Under the pieces are notes generated by a model that had not been told where the DNA came from, did no database searches, and saw only the letters and a program-made list of their open reading frames with translations. A stretch of DNA of 64,000 nt. Origin: Fusibacter bizertensis. GTDB taxonomy: Bacteria; Bacillota; Clostridia; Peptostreptococcales; Acidaminobacteraceae. Shown piece by piece: positions 1 to 9,090 of the stretch. How positions within the stretch are numbered: the stretch's first letter is position 1; every line of letters begins with the position of its first letter. The position numbers and the translations under genes are program-made. The DNA lies in NCBI RefSeq assembly GCF_029914245.1, contig NZ_JARYZI010000008.1:108041-172040 (forward strand). The letters are read 5' to 3'.

Positions 1-926
1 GATTCATGCGAGCTATACATCCACTCACCAAAAACCACTAGATTCCCAGCATTTAAAGCTTCTTTACTTTTGATGGTTCTATGGTTTTCAACAATTGCGT
101 GATAAGCTCTTTTATAAACAGAATCCGATGTCAACACTTCAGAAACAGATAAGAACTCGGTAGGTGTCAAATCACAAAGAGAAGTGATTTTTCTTAGATC
201 AAAAGCAGATTGAAGTTTTGTAAATGCGGTATCACACTCCGTGCGTCTAAGGTTATATTCAGAGTCTACTAGACCACGTTTTTTGTTTGTATTTACAATT
301 ACAATGCGATAATCACCCAGTGTTGCAGGCACATTCTCATATTCAAGCGTATCACAATTCAAAAGAACTGCATGATCTTTTTTTCCCATAGCAATGGAAA
401 ATTGATCCATAATACCACAATTGACACCGTTAAATTGATTTTCTGATTTTTGGCAAAGTTTTGCAATTGCAACACCCTCTAAACCTAATCCATAGTACTC
501 ATTTGCAATAGTTGCCATAAGTACTTCAATTGAAGCTGAAGATGAAAGTCCAGCACCATTTGGTAGATCACCGAAAAACAACATATCAAAACCAAAAGGT
601 GTTTTAAATCCCTCTTGCTGCAATATATACAAGACCCCCATTGGATAGTTTACCCAATCTAAGTCAGCATCATACTTTATTTTGTCCAGTTCAAATGACA
701 TTACGCCAAGTGATTCAAAATTGAGTGAAATAACATTTACTTTTTGGTCATCTCTTTTTCTTAAAACTGCATATGTCCCTAAATTTATCGCTACAGGTAA
801 AACCATACCACCATTATAGTCAATATGTTCTCCTATCAGATTAACTCTTCCAGGTGAAAAAAATACACTTTCACTTGGTTCACCATATATCTCTTCAAAT
901 TTGTCTTTTAAAGCTTGAATCTTCAT
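1..926 (-). CDS. galK: Galactokinase, C-terminus beyond the window edge
   Basis: Phosphorylates galactose to galactose-1-phosphate with ATP, the entry step of the Leloir pathway in the cytoplasm. The frame opens at ATG 926 behind AGGAGGGG and stays open to base 1, giving about 308 residues of a protein usually near 390. Near the start GRVNLIGEHIDYNGG is the galactokinase signature. Around 530-570 the reverse strand reads GAGLSSSASIE, the GHMP-kinase ATP-binding loop. At the edge MYSSHES matches the conserved MxxSHxSL segment. It lies 11 bp downstream of galE, so the two form an operon that probably continues to galT outside the window. Confidence 0.95.
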   Translation of the reverse strand, partial: MKIQALKDKFEEIYGEPSESVFFSPGRVNLIGEHIDYNGGMVLPVAINLGTYAVLRKRDDQKVNVISLNFESLGVMSFELDKIKYDADLDWVNYPMGVLYILQQEGFKTPFGFDMLFFGDLPNGAGLSSSASIEVLMATIANEYYGLGLEGVAIAKLCQKSENQFNGVNCGIMDQFSIAMGKKDHAVLLNCDTLEYENVPATLGDYRIVIVNTNKKRGLVDSEYNLRRTECDTAFTKLQSAFDLRKITSLCDLTPTEFLSVSEVLTSDSVYKRAYHAIVENHRTIKSKEALNAGNLVVFGEWMYSSHE

Positions 927-937
927 TTTTACCCCTC

Positions 938-1927
938 CTAAACTGGCTTATAGCCATTTGGATGGCTCTTATGAAACGCCCAAGCATCTCTTATTATCGT
1001 CTCAACTTGCGTGTGTTTTGGCTTCCACCCTAAGATAGCGGTTGCTTTCTCAGAGGATGCAATCAACGTCGATGGATCACCCGCTCTTCGAGCTGCTGCT
1101 TTTTCGGGGATCGGATGACCTGTTATTTGACGTGCTACTTCGATAATCTCTCTAACCGAAAATCCATCTCCGCTTCCTAAATTGAAAATTTGACTTAAGC
1201 CATCAGCCCTTAGATAAGCTAGTGCTTTTAAATGTGCATCAATTAAGTCTACAACGTGGATATAGTCTCGTATGCATGTACCATCTTTTGTTGGATAATC
1301 ATCACCAAAAACAGTTATGAAATCTCTTTGACCAAGCGGAACTTGTAAAATCAAAGGAATAAGATGTGTTTCCACACCATGTGCTTCACCAATACTTCCA
1401 GACGGATCAGCGCCTGCTACGTTGAAATAACGCAACGAAACAAAACGAATATCATGTGCTCTATCCGCCCACTTGAACATCTTTTCCATCATCAATTTTG
1501 ATTCACCATATGGATTAGTTGGAAGTGTTTCGTTTTCTTCAGTGATAGGTACCACTTTTGGTTCTCCATACACAGCAGCCGTTGATGAAAACACGATTTT
1601 TTTTACATCGTATTTCTCCATAAGCTTAAGAACATTGATCGTTCCACCTACATTATTTTCAAAATACTTAATTGGAAGTCCAACTGACTCACCAACGAGA
1701 GAATTTGCACAGAAATGAAGGACAGCTTCAATCTTGTTCTCTTTAAATACTTTATCAAAAGCTTGCTCATCTCTAATGTCTATTTGATAAAATTTTGCAG
1801 CTTTGTTTACAGCTTCAATATGCCCAGTTTCAAGATTGTCGACTACTACAACCGATTCACCGGCATCGATCAACATCTTAACTGCATGGCTACCGATATA
1901 CCCCGCACCACCTAGTACCAATATCAT
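938..1927 (-). CDS. galE: UDP-glucose 4-epimerase
   Basis: Interconverts UDP-galactose and UDP-glucose with bound NAD, supplying sugar nucleotides for Leloir metabolism and for polysaccharides. The 329 residues are the normal family length. GGAGYIG at residues 6-12 is the Rossmann dinucleotide loop, and Y140-x3-K144 (YGESK) is the catalytic pair of the extended SDR family. Start ATG 1927 has AAGGAG upstream. It is first in the galE-galK operon. The 137-bp gap upstream (1928-2064) is AT-rich and shows no obvious operator. Confidence 0.96.
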   Translation of the reverse strand: MILVLGGAGYIGSHAVKMLIDAGESVVVVDNLETGHIEAVNKAAKFYQIDIRDEQAFDKVFKENKIEAVLHFCANSLVGESVGLPIKYFENNVGGTINVLKLMEKYDVKKIVFSSTAAVYGEPKVVPITEENETLPTNPYGESKLMMEKMFKWADRAHDIRFVSLRYFNVAGADPSGSIGEAHGVETHLIPLILQVPLGQRDFITVFGDDYPTKDGTCIRDYIHVVDLIDAHLKALAYLRADGLSQIFNLGSGDGFSVREIIEVARQITGHPIPEKAAARRAGDPSTLIASSEKATAILGWKPKHTQVETIIRDAWAFHKSHPNGYKPV

Positions 1928-2064
1928 ATGACTCTCCTTATAATTGAAATAATATTAATTTTACCACGTGCTTAACTTCCAAACACTAGTAATTAACATG
2001 CATAAAATTTAATTATCTTTATCATATCATATTAGTTAATAAAATCAATTATTTTAGTAAAATT

Positions 2065-2811
2065 TTACTTAGTCATTTTCTCAGTTAAAAAGTTCCAGTA
2101 TTTTTTTGGCATCATCTGCCGATGTAGTTTGGGATTCTTGCGCTCGTCTATGGCGATATGATCAAAATAAGCCTTCCACATTTTCTGATACTTTTCTTCT
2201 TTGCTTGAATAATATAAGTCTTCTATAGGGTCAAGATCACTAAAATGAACCGTTTCTTTATTGTAGAAAGCAGCTTTTCTTCTCTTAGTATCGTGAATTA
2301 CCCAAAGTTGATCACTCAGTCTTTCTTGAAAATGAGGTACCATTAAACCAATAAGATCATACGTTGGCTCAAATCTAGCGTAAAAAATCCCTTTATCTAG
2401 TTCAGCAAACCGAATTAAGCCTAGCATAATATGAGATTCTCTTGCTACAGCGTTGTAACATTTATATAGATCCATGATTGCTTCATCAGAGTAGTTCTCC
2501 ATGCCAAGCCCACCCAGTTTATAAGCGCGCTTTAGGCACCTGTATAGTTTTGTACCAAAATCAGGATCTTCAGATAGATAGGCGTAACCAATTCTTCTAA
2601 AAGCTTCTTCTCCAAAGGTTTCTATGACCGATGCAACTACTTTCGATGCCTGATCAGGAACTGTATATGTTTCAACAACTTCATCAAATATCTGATATTG
2701 ATAAAGCTCCCTTATCTTAAGTTGATTTTCCTTTACTGGACCTTTATCGTAAAACATCTGAAAAATTGCTGATAAAGCACCTTCAAAACTACCGTCATAC
2801 AGATAGACCAC
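2065..2811 (-). CDS. DUF4130 protein, putative DNA repair partner of a radical SAM enzyme (TIGR03915 type)
   Basis: A 248-residue protein that matches in length, content and neighbourhood the DUF4130/TIGR03915 family, which is encoded beside a radical SAM protein and is related in name only to uracil-DNA-glycosylase-like partners. The opening MVYLYDGSFEGALSAIF and the C-terminal MMPKKYWNFLTE region are typical of the family; the biochemical activity is unknown. Its start overlaps the end of the radical SAM gene by 17 bp, so the two are translationally coupled and share the LexA-type promoter upstream. No transmembrane or signal segment is visible, so it should be cytoplasmic. Confidence 0.85.
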   Translation of the reverse strand: MVYLYDGSFEGALSAIFQMFYDKGPVKENQLKIRELYQYQIFDEVVETYTVPDQASKVVASVIETFGEEAFRRIGYAYLSEDPDFGTKLYRCLKRAYKLGGLGMENYSDEAIMDLYKCYNAVARESHIMLGLIRFAELDKGIFYARFEPTYDLIGLMVPHFQERLSDQLWVIHDTKRRKAAFYNKETVHFSDLDPIEDLYYSSKEEKYQKMWKAYFDHIAIDERKNPKLHRQMMPKKYWNFLTEKMTK

Positions 2812-4078
2812 CTAAATCACCTCCAAATGTTTGTGGAAAGAGCTCAACCATCGTCAGTTGATTTGCTTTTTTTCCAGGCGCATCAATAAGGATCTGCTTT
2901 AACTTCCATGGCTCCAAATCAATTGCACCATAGTATTTTCCATTACATGTGACAAAATATTTGGCACGCTTCATGACCACTCCGATTTTAGCAAGTCCTT
3001 CAAAAGTTATGTTACCAAACCTTCTCGCAGCAATAATTCTCCTTGCAGTTACATTTCCGATTCCTGGAATTCTAAGCAACTCCATAAATGTCACTTTATT
3101 GATCTCCATAGGAAAAAGTTGTGGGTTCCGAATCGCCCATTGGCATTTTGGATCAACTTCCATATCCAGATTGGGATCTTCTCTTGTAAGAATTTCATCT
3201 GCTGTGAACCCATAAAATCTGAGTAACCAATCAGCTTGGTAAATCCGGTGTTCTCGCCGTAGTGAATGTACTTGATTCATAGGAACTATTGCCGATTTTC
3301 CAACCGGTACGTATGCTGAGTAATAAACCCGTTTAAGCTTCATTCTGTTGTATAGTGCTTCAGAGATTTTAATGATTTTCAAATCTACTTCATCTGTGGC
3401 CCCTACAATCAATTGCGTGCTTTGACCAGCAGGTACAAAAGAGGGGACACTTTTGTACCTGCTAGCCATAGCTTTACTCTGTTCTATTTTATCTTTAATC
3501 ATCCCCATTGGTGCAATCATATCCGACCTACTCTTTTCAGGTGCAAGTAGCCTTAAACTTTTTGTTGTTGGAAGTTCAATGTTGATACTCATACGATCAA
3601 CATAAAGGCCAGCAGTTTCTATAAGGTGCTGATCCGCACCAGGAATTCCCTTGAGGTGAATGTATCCATTGAAATGTTCCACCTCTCTCAAGCGCTTTAC
3701 AACGGCAATAAGAAGTTCCATCGTATGATTAGGATTTCTAACCACGCCAGAACTCAGGAAAAGCCCTTCTATATAGTTTCTTCTATAAAAGCTAATGGTT
3801 AAGTCCACAACTTCATCCGGGGTAAATTCTGCACGAGACATGGCTGAATTTGAGCTGCGATTGATACAATACGCACAATCATAGATACATTTATTTGTAA
3901 AAAGTATTTTAAGTAGCGAGATGCATCTACCATCTTCTGAGAAACTATGGCAAATTCCAGGCAATGCAGCATTTCCCAGCGCGCCTTTAACAGCTTTTCT
4001 ATCACTACCACTCGATGAGCATGACACGTCATATTTGGCCGCATCTGCCAAGATTTGAAGTTTTTCTAAAGCATCCAT
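2795..4078 (-). CDS. Putative DNA modification/repair radical SAM protein (TIGR03916 type)
   Basis: A 427-residue radical SAM enzyme. C64-x3-C68-x2-C71 (KCIYDCAYC) would bind the 4Fe-4S cluster that cleaves S-adenosylmethionine. The C-terminal third carries a helix-hairpin-helix (LLRIPGIGNVTARRIIAARR, about residues 340-365), a non-specific DNA-binding fold. Radical SAM plus HhH, with a DUF4130 partner downstream, is the architecture annotated as a putative DNA modification or repair protein; the substrate is not known. Start ATG 4078 follows AAAGGAG. Transcription should begin just upstream at a promoter overlapped by a LexA-like box, which fits a damage-inducible repair role. Confidence 0.9.
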   Translation of the reverse strand: MDALEKLQILADAAKYDVSCSSSGSDRKAVKGALGNAALPGICHSFSEDGRCISLLKILFTNKCIYDCAYCINRSSNSAMSRAEFTPDEVVDLTISFYRRNYIEGLFLSSGVVRNPNHTMELLIAVVKRLREVEHFNGYIHLKGIPGADQHLIETAGLYVDRMSINIELPTTKSLRLLAPEKSRSDMIAPMGMIKDKIEQSKAMASRYKSVPSFVPAGQSTQLIVGATDEVDLKIIKISEALYNRMKLKRVYYSAYVPVGKSAIVPMNQVHSLRREHRIYQADWLLRFYGFTADEILTREDPNLDMEVDPKCQWAIRNPQLFPMEINKVTFMELLRIPGIGNVTARRIIAARRFGNITFEGLAKIGVVMKRAKYFVTCNGKYYGAIDLEPWKLKQILIDAPGKKANQLTMVELFPQTFGGDLGGLSV

Positions 4079-4093
4079 AAGTACTCCTTTGCT

Positions 4094-4142
4094 AGAACGT
4101 ATGTTCTGTTTTTATTATATGCCTTTTTGATAGATGTGTAAA
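4094..4142 (-). promoter_or_regulatory. Promoter with LexA (SOS) box for the radical SAM/DUF4130 operon
   Basis: On the minus strand TTTACA (4142-4137) and TATAAT (4119-4114) are separated by 17 bp. Immediately downstream, at the expected transcription start, AGAACGTATGTTCT (4107-4094) is a perfect 14-bp palindrome that fits the Gram-positive LexA/DinR consensus CGAACRNRYGTTCG in its GAAC-N4-GTTC core. A repressor there would block the polymerase. The box ends 16 bp before the ATG. Confidence 0.8.
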
Positions 4143-4151
4143 CATTATGAC

Positions 4152-4196
4152 AAAAAAAAAGATGCTGAATTTGGTTTATATACCAATTTCAGCATC
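4152..4196 (-). terminator. Rho-independent terminator of the sleB-like gene
   Basis: GATGCTGAA and its complement TTCAGCATC form a long stem, followed on the minus strand by nine T residues. Confidence 0.85.
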
Positions 4197-4230
4197 GCTT
4201 CATGCTTTAAATATTTTGATGCAAACTCTG

Positions 4231-5031
4231 TTAGTAATAGAAGTAATCGCCTTCAATTAACTTGTAAAAACTATCTGTTTTTGTTGCAAATGGAATGTAA
4301 TTAAAATAAAGACAATCCTTTGCTACTTCAACACCCATTAGTGCTCTTTTAGCAGCTGCAACACTTAAATCAGATGGAACCTTAGTCATAAATCCACTTT
4401 TATATGCTGGTGGAAACTGATTTCTTTGAAAGATTACTTCGTAGATACTGTTTGGAAATTGTGTGCTGTTCACCCTGTTAAGTACAACATTTGCTACTGC
4501 AGTTTTCTTATCTAGTGAACCGCCTCTGGTTTCTGCTTCTATAATCCTAGATAACCACAAAAGATCATCGTCAGTATAGTTTAGCTCTTTCACTTCAGAT
4601 GGCAATACTTCTAGTTCACTATTTTGAATCGTCATGTGTAATAATGTAGCATCCCACTGATATGTGATACCAAGCTTTTCAGCAAGTACCTCAAAGGGAA
4701 TATAGATTCTGCCATTATCAGCAAAGCTATTGTGTTTCATTTCATAACTTTTGTTATTTATGATGAGTAAATTCGAGTCCATCTTAAAACTTAGGTAATC
4801 GCCATCAATAGTTAATACTGCTAATTTTGCATTTTGCAGCCACTCAACCTCGATGTTCATTCTCTGTGCGAAATCGGAAACAAGACCATAAGGAATACCA
4901 TTTTCCACGACAACCAAACCTTCATCAACAATTAATTGGTCGTTTATGGTTACCAGTGCATCACTGGCAAATCCGAGTCCAGAAATCATTAAGCATGAAA
5001 AAAGCATCAAAATCAATACCTTTATTCTCAT
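4231..5031 (-). CDS. Secreted cell wall hydrolase, SleB/Hydrolase_2 family, with a copper-amine-oxidase-like N domain
   Basis: A 266-residue exported protein. Residues 1-22 are a signal peptide (Lys-poor start, hydrophobic core, cut near FASD). Residues 27-135 form the beta-rich 'copper amine oxidase N-terminal' stalk domain common in clostridial surface proteins. Residues 153-266 are a Hydrolase_2 domain (LWLSRIIEAETRGG...VANVVLNRV...), with E165 or E167 as the likely catalytic glutamate. Family members are lytic transglycosylases such as the spore-cortex enzyme SleB and the vegetative CwlJ-like proteins. Here no YpeB partner is adjacent, so a role in general wall turnover is as likely as one in germination. 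The gene stands alone between terminators. Confidence 0.88.
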   Translation of the reverse strand: MRIKVLILMLFSCLMISGLGFASDALVTINDQLIVDEGLVVVENGIPYGLVSDFAQRMNIEVEWLQNAKLAVLTIDGDYLSFKMDSNLLIINNKSYEMKHNSFADNGRIYIPFEVLAEKLGITYQWDATLLHMTIQNSELEVLPSEVKELNYTDDDLLWLSRIIEAETRGGSLDKKTAVANVVLNRVNSTQFPNSIYEVIFQRNQFPPAYKSGFMTKVPSDLSVAAAKRALMGVEVAKDCLYFNYIPFATKTDSFYKLIEGDYFYY

Positions 5032-5062
5032 AATACCTCCCTTGACTATTTTTCGATTTTAA

Positions 5063-5109
5063 CACAAAAAAAGCAAAAACAAAAGACATATTTTACCAAT
5101 ATGTCTTTT
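5063..5109 (-). terminator. Rho-independent terminator of purL
   Basis: AAAAGACATATT and AATATGTCTTTT form a 12-bp stem 20 bp after the purL stop. The minus strand continues into T-rich sequence. Confidence 0.8.
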
Positions 5110-5128
5110 GTCGTTGGAATTTCAACGT

Positions 5129-8100
5129 TTACTTAAAGTACTTTACGCCTGATTTAAAGATATCAAATTCCTTTTCTCCATAGATATTCTTATAAAGTCC
5201 GTTACCCATTCTCTCAACATGACCCATTTTTCCAAATATTCTTCCATCTTCTGAGAAGATTCCTTCTATCGCCTCTACCGATCCATTGAGGTTAAAATGT
5301 CCATCATAAGTTGGATTACCCTCATCATCTACATATTGTGTCGCTATTTGACCTTTTTTAATGAGTTGTCGTACCAATTCATCACTTGCAAAAAATCTAC
5401 CTTCTCCATGAGAAAATGCCGTTTGATAGACCTCTCCTACATTTGCATCTGCCATCCAAGGTGAATGAACTGATGAAACTCTTACGTTTGCCATTCGCGC
5501 AACATGTCTACCAATTTTGTTAAAGGTAAGGGTTGGTGCGTCTTCTTGAAGTGATCGAATTTCACCATAAGGTAATAAACCAAGTTTTACAAGCGCTTGA
5601 AAGCCATTGCAGATCCCAAGCATCAAACCATCTCTCTGTTTGAGAAGCGTCATAACCGCTTCAGCAATTTCAGGATTACGAAGGACTGAAGCTATAAATT
5701 TACCAGACCCCTCTGGTTCATCTCCCGCACTAAAACCTCCAGGTAGTGCAATAATTTGTGCTTTTTTGATAGACTCAGCGAACGCTTTTACGGATTCGTT
5801 TACATCTTTTGGTGTGAGATTTCTAAACACAAGTGTGTCTACTTCTGCTCCTGCCTTTTCAAACGCTCTTGCAGTATCATATTCACAATTTGTACCTGGG
5901 AAGACTGGGATAAATACCCTCGGTTTTAAAGTGGTAATCTTAGGTTTATGCGTTATTCTTTCATGACAACTTACTTTTTCTACTTTTCCTTTACCTCCGT
6001 GAACTGTTGGAAACACACTTTCCATTGGTGAAATAAAGCTCACAAGTGCTTTATCTCCGTCCACTTTAGAGCCATGAAGGATGAACTCAAACTGAGTAGT
6101 TGTACGGCCAATCCAGTTAAATTGCGATGCGCTTAGAGAATTTATCTGATCACTTGAACCTGTAACTTCTAATACTAAGCTTCCTAAATTAGCTTCAAAC
6201 ATCTTTGCACCTAAATCAGAGTCTATGCTAAATCCAATTTTGTTACCAAAGGCCATCTTAGAAAGTGCAGTGGCAACACCACCTTCTCCAACTGCATATG
6301 CAGAAATAATCTCTCCCCGTTTGATCCCCTCTAAAATTGAATCATATGCCGTTTTTAGCGTTTCAAAATCGGGCATTTCATGCTCATCTCTCTTTGCATC
6401 AAAGAGCACTATATATGAATCTGTTTTCTTAAGTTCTGGCGTAATAATTTCTTGATGTTTCCCATAAGTCACTGCAAATGAGATAAGGGTTGGTGGTACG
6501 TCTAAGTCTTTAAAAGTACCAGACATTGAATCTTTACCGCCTATTGCAGCCGTACCAAATGCTGATTGTGCAAGACTCGCACCCAAAAGTGCAGCGAGTG
6601 GTTTTCCCCACTTTTCAGGATGGCTACCTAACTTTTCAAAATACTCTTGCAGTGATAGTCTTGCCTTTTTATAATCACCACCACTTGCCACTAATTTTGC
6701 TAAAGATTCAACAATCGCATATACACCACCGTGGAATGGCGACCAATTACCAACCATAGGATGGTAGCCATAGCTCATCAATGATACAGTGTTGGTTTCG
6801 CCACCTATAACAGGTAATTTAGCTACCATCGCCTGTGACGGTGTATGAAGATATTGCCCTCCAAAAGGCATAACCACCGTTCCAGCACCTATGGTATTGT
6901 CAAAACGTTCCACCAATCCCTTTTGCGAACAAACATTGAGACTTGATAATTGCCTCAAAAGGTAGTCATCATATGCTTTGATCTCTTCAACTTTAAAAAA
7001 AGATGCCTTATCAGATGGTGCTTGAATCACAACTTTGTTTTTTGCCCTTACGCCATTAGTATCTAAGAAAGCTCTGGAGAGGTCGAGGATGTTTTTCCCA
7101 TGCCATGTCATTACCAATCTACCATCATCAGATACTTTAGCCACTACAGTTGCTTCTAAGTTTTCCACACCACATGCCTGTGTAACGAACTCTAAATCAC
7201 TAGGATTAATTACGATAGCCATACGTTCTTGAGATTCTGAAATTGCAAGCTCAGTCCCGTCAAGTCCCTCGTATTTTTTCGGAATTTTATCTAAATCTAT
7301 CGTTAAACTATCAGCAAGTTCACCAATGGCTACTGACACACCACCAGCACCAAAGTCATTACATTTCTTAATTTTAGTTGAAAGTGCTGGGTTTCTAAAA
7401 AGACGCTGAATTTTTCTCTCTTCTGGCGCATTTCCTTTTTGTACTTCTGCACCACAATCAAGTAAACTGTCTTCATCATGTGCCTTTGATGAACCTGTCG
7501 CACCACCAACACCGTCTCTTCCTGTTCTACCGCCTATTAAGACAATCAAATCTCCCGCAACAGGTGTTTCTCTTACAACGTTAATAAACGGTGTAGCACC
7601 CATAACAGCACCCACTTCCATGCGTTTGGCTACGAAACCATCATGGTATACTTCCGATACTAAACCCGTCGCAAGTCCTATTTGATTCCCATATGCACTA
7701 AAACCAGCTGCTGCTTTTTGAGTGATTACCTTTTGGGGCAACTTACCCTCTAAAGTATCCTCAAAAGGTGTAAATGGGTTGCCAGCACCTGTAACGCGCA
7801 TACTTTGGTAAACATAGCTTCTTCCTGACAAGGGGTCTCTAATCGCTCCACCTAAGCAAGTCGCTGCACCACCATAAGGTTCTATCTCTGTTGGATGATT
7901 ATGTGTTTCATTTTTAAACATCAAAAGCCACGGTTCGTCGTTACCGTCTACATCTACATCTATCTTAATACTACAAGCATTAATTTCATCTGAAACATCT
8001 AAATCATCTAATTTTCCATTTTTTCTAAGTGATTTCATGTTAATTGTCGCAAGATCCATTAAACTTAGCGGTCTATTTGTCTCACCATACACATCATCTC

Positions 8101-8872
8101 TCATCTTAAAATAACTTTCAAGTGCTTCTTTGATAGGTGCGGTAAAAGTATCTTCTTCAATTTTGATGTCTTCAAGTTCTGTCATAAATGTTGTGTGTCT
8201 ACAGTGATCTGACCAATAAGTATCGATAACTTTAAGTTCTGTAATCGTTGGATTTCTTTTTTCCTGTGAAAAGTAATTTTGTACATGTTCAAGGTCCGCT
8301 CCGGTCATGGCGAAGCCCATTGACATTCTAAATTCTTCAAGTGTTTTTTTATCGAAATCTATAAAGCCCGCTATAATTTCCACTGTGTCTGGCGCAGACC
8401 CCGTCATCTTAAGTGTCTCTGGTCTATCTAAAGTAACTTCATGTGCCTCTACTGGATTGATAAGAAATCTCTTAATGTTTTCCAAAGCTTCCATCTCTAT
8501 ATTGCCTTCAAGTACGATAATTCTAGAAGTTTGAATTTCTGGTCTTTGATGAAGAGTAACAATCTCGATGCACTGAGCAGCCGAATCCGCTCTCTGGTCA
8601 TATTGTCCGGGTAAAAGTCCATATCTAAAGGCTTGTTCATCCTGAGAAAGTTCAAAACCATCTTTGCAAACATGGTCGACATTTGGTTCTGAGAGAATTG
8701 TATTTATAATTTGATCTAGTGCTTCTTCAGAAACCCCTTCCATATCATAACAATTGATAATTCTAAGTTTTTTGATCCCTTCGATGTGAAGATTTCTCAT
8801 GATTTCTTCTTTTAAAGCTACTGCTTCAACATTAAATCCACTTCTCTTTTCCACTAAAATTCTCGTAACCAC
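5129..8872 (-). CDS. purL: Phosphoribosylformylglycinamidine synthase, single-chain (clade II) form
   Basis: Converts FGAR plus glutamine and ATP to FGAM, the fourth step of de novo purine synthesis. The 1247 residues are the fused form: an N-terminal linker with DTYWSDHCRHTTF around residue 220, two AIR-synthase-like ATP-binding halves, and a C-terminal glutamine amidotransferase with nucleophile C1088 in GICNGFQ. This matches the TIGR01857 clade found in Clostridia and Bacteroidetes, not the separate purS/purQ/purL of Bacillus. Translation starts at GTG 8872 behind GGAGG; no ATG lies nearby in frame. No other pur gene is present, so it is monocistronic. Overlapping palindromes upstream may hold an operator. 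Confidence 0.96.
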   Translation of the reverse strand: MVTRILVEKRSGFNVEAVALKEEIMRNLHIEGIKKLRIINCYDMEGVSEEALDQIINTILSEPNVDHVCKDGFELSQDEQAFRYGLLPGQYDQRADSAAQCIEIVTLHQRPEIQTSRIIVLEGNIEMEALENIKRFLINPVEAHEVTLDRPETLKMTGSAPDTVEIIAGFIDFDKKTLEEFRMSMGFAMTGADLEHVQNYFSQEKRNPTITELKVIDTYWSDHCRHTTFMTELEDIKIEEDTFTAPIKEALESYFKMRDDVYGETNRPLSLMDLATINMKSLRKNGKLDDLDVSDEINACSIKIDVDVDGNDEPWLLMFKNETHNHPTEIEPYGGAATCLGGAIRDPLSGRSYVYQSMRVTGAGNPFTPFEDTLEGKLPQKVITQKAAAGFSAYGNQIGLATGLVSEVYHDGFVAKRMEVGAVMGATPFINVVRETPVAGDLIVLIGGRTGRDGVGGATGSSKAHDEDSLLDCGAEVQKGNAPEERKIQRLFRNPALSTKIKKCNDFGAGGVSVAIGELADSLTIDLDKIPKKYEGLDGTELAISESQERMAIVINPSDLEFVTQACGVENLEATVVAKVSDDGRLVMTWHGKNILDLSRAFLDTNGVRAKNKVVIQAPSDKASFFKVEEIKAYDDYLLRQLSSLNVCSQKGLVERFDNTIGAGTVVMPFGGQYLHTPSQAMVAKLPVIGGETNTVSLMSYGYHPMVGNWSPFHGGVYAIVESLAKLVASGGDYKKARLSLQEYFEKLGSHPEKWGKPLAALLGASLAQSAFGTAAIGGKDSMSGTFKDLDVPPTLISFAVTYGKHQEIITPELKKTDSYIVLFDAKRDEHEMPDFETLKTAYDSILEGIKRGEIISAYAVGEGGVATALSKMAFGNKIGFSIDSDLGAKMFEANLGSLVLEVTGSSDQINSLSASQFNWIGRTTTQFEFILHGSKVDGDKALVSFISPMESVFPTVHGGKGKVEKVSCHERITHKPKITTLKPRVFIPVFPGTNCEYDTARAFEKAGAEVDTLVFRNLTPKDVNESVKAFAESIKKAQIIALPGGFSAGDEPEGSGKFIASVLRNPEIAEAVMTLLKQRDGLMLGICNGFQALVKLGLLPYGEIRSLQEDAPTLTFNKIGRHVARMANVRVSSVHSPWMADANVGEVYQTAFSHGEGRFFASDELVRQLIKKGQIATQYVDDEGNPTYDGHFNLNGSVEAIEGIFSEDGRIFGKMGHVERMGNGLYKNIYGEKEFDIFKSGVKYFK

Positions 8873-8920
8873 TTTGCGCCTCCAGTTTTTGATTGTTTTA
8901 CTCCTATTAGTTCCACCTCA

Positions 8921-8957
8921 ATTGTAACATGTCAATTGACATTAATAAAATTAATGT
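8921..8957 (-). promoter_or_regulatory. Candidate purL promoter with overlapping palindromes
   Basis: ATGTCAATTGACAT (8929-8942) is a perfect 14-bp palindrome. ACATTAAT-AAA-ATTAATGT (8939-8957) overlaps it. On the minus strand the first palindrome falls inside the 17-bp spacer between TTTATT (8949-8944) and TACAAT (8926-8921), a place where a bound repressor would block transcription. The regulator is unknown; the sequence does not resemble the PurR box of Bacillus. Confidence 0.4.
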
Positions 8958-8995
8958 TATTAATAGAATAGATTAGCATTGCTTATGATTCTTAC

Positions 8996-9026
8996 GACAA
9001 AAAAAGACACCCAAGTTTTGGGTGTT
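8996..9026 (-). terminator. Rho-independent terminator of the MFS/ArsR-type operon
   Basis: ACACCCAA-gtt-TTGGGTGT forms a tight hairpin followed on the minus strand by seven T residues (with the adjoining T of TTTGTC). Confidence 0.85.
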
Positions 9027-9090
9027 TAAGGAGTAAAAGTATCTATTTAAGAAGATACAACAACAGCATATTCATGTGCCCACTTAGAAA

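Noticed and set aside
1473..1718. Plus-strand open frame inside galE
   Set aside because: It is a shadow of galE on the other strand; no ribosome site and no recognisable protein.
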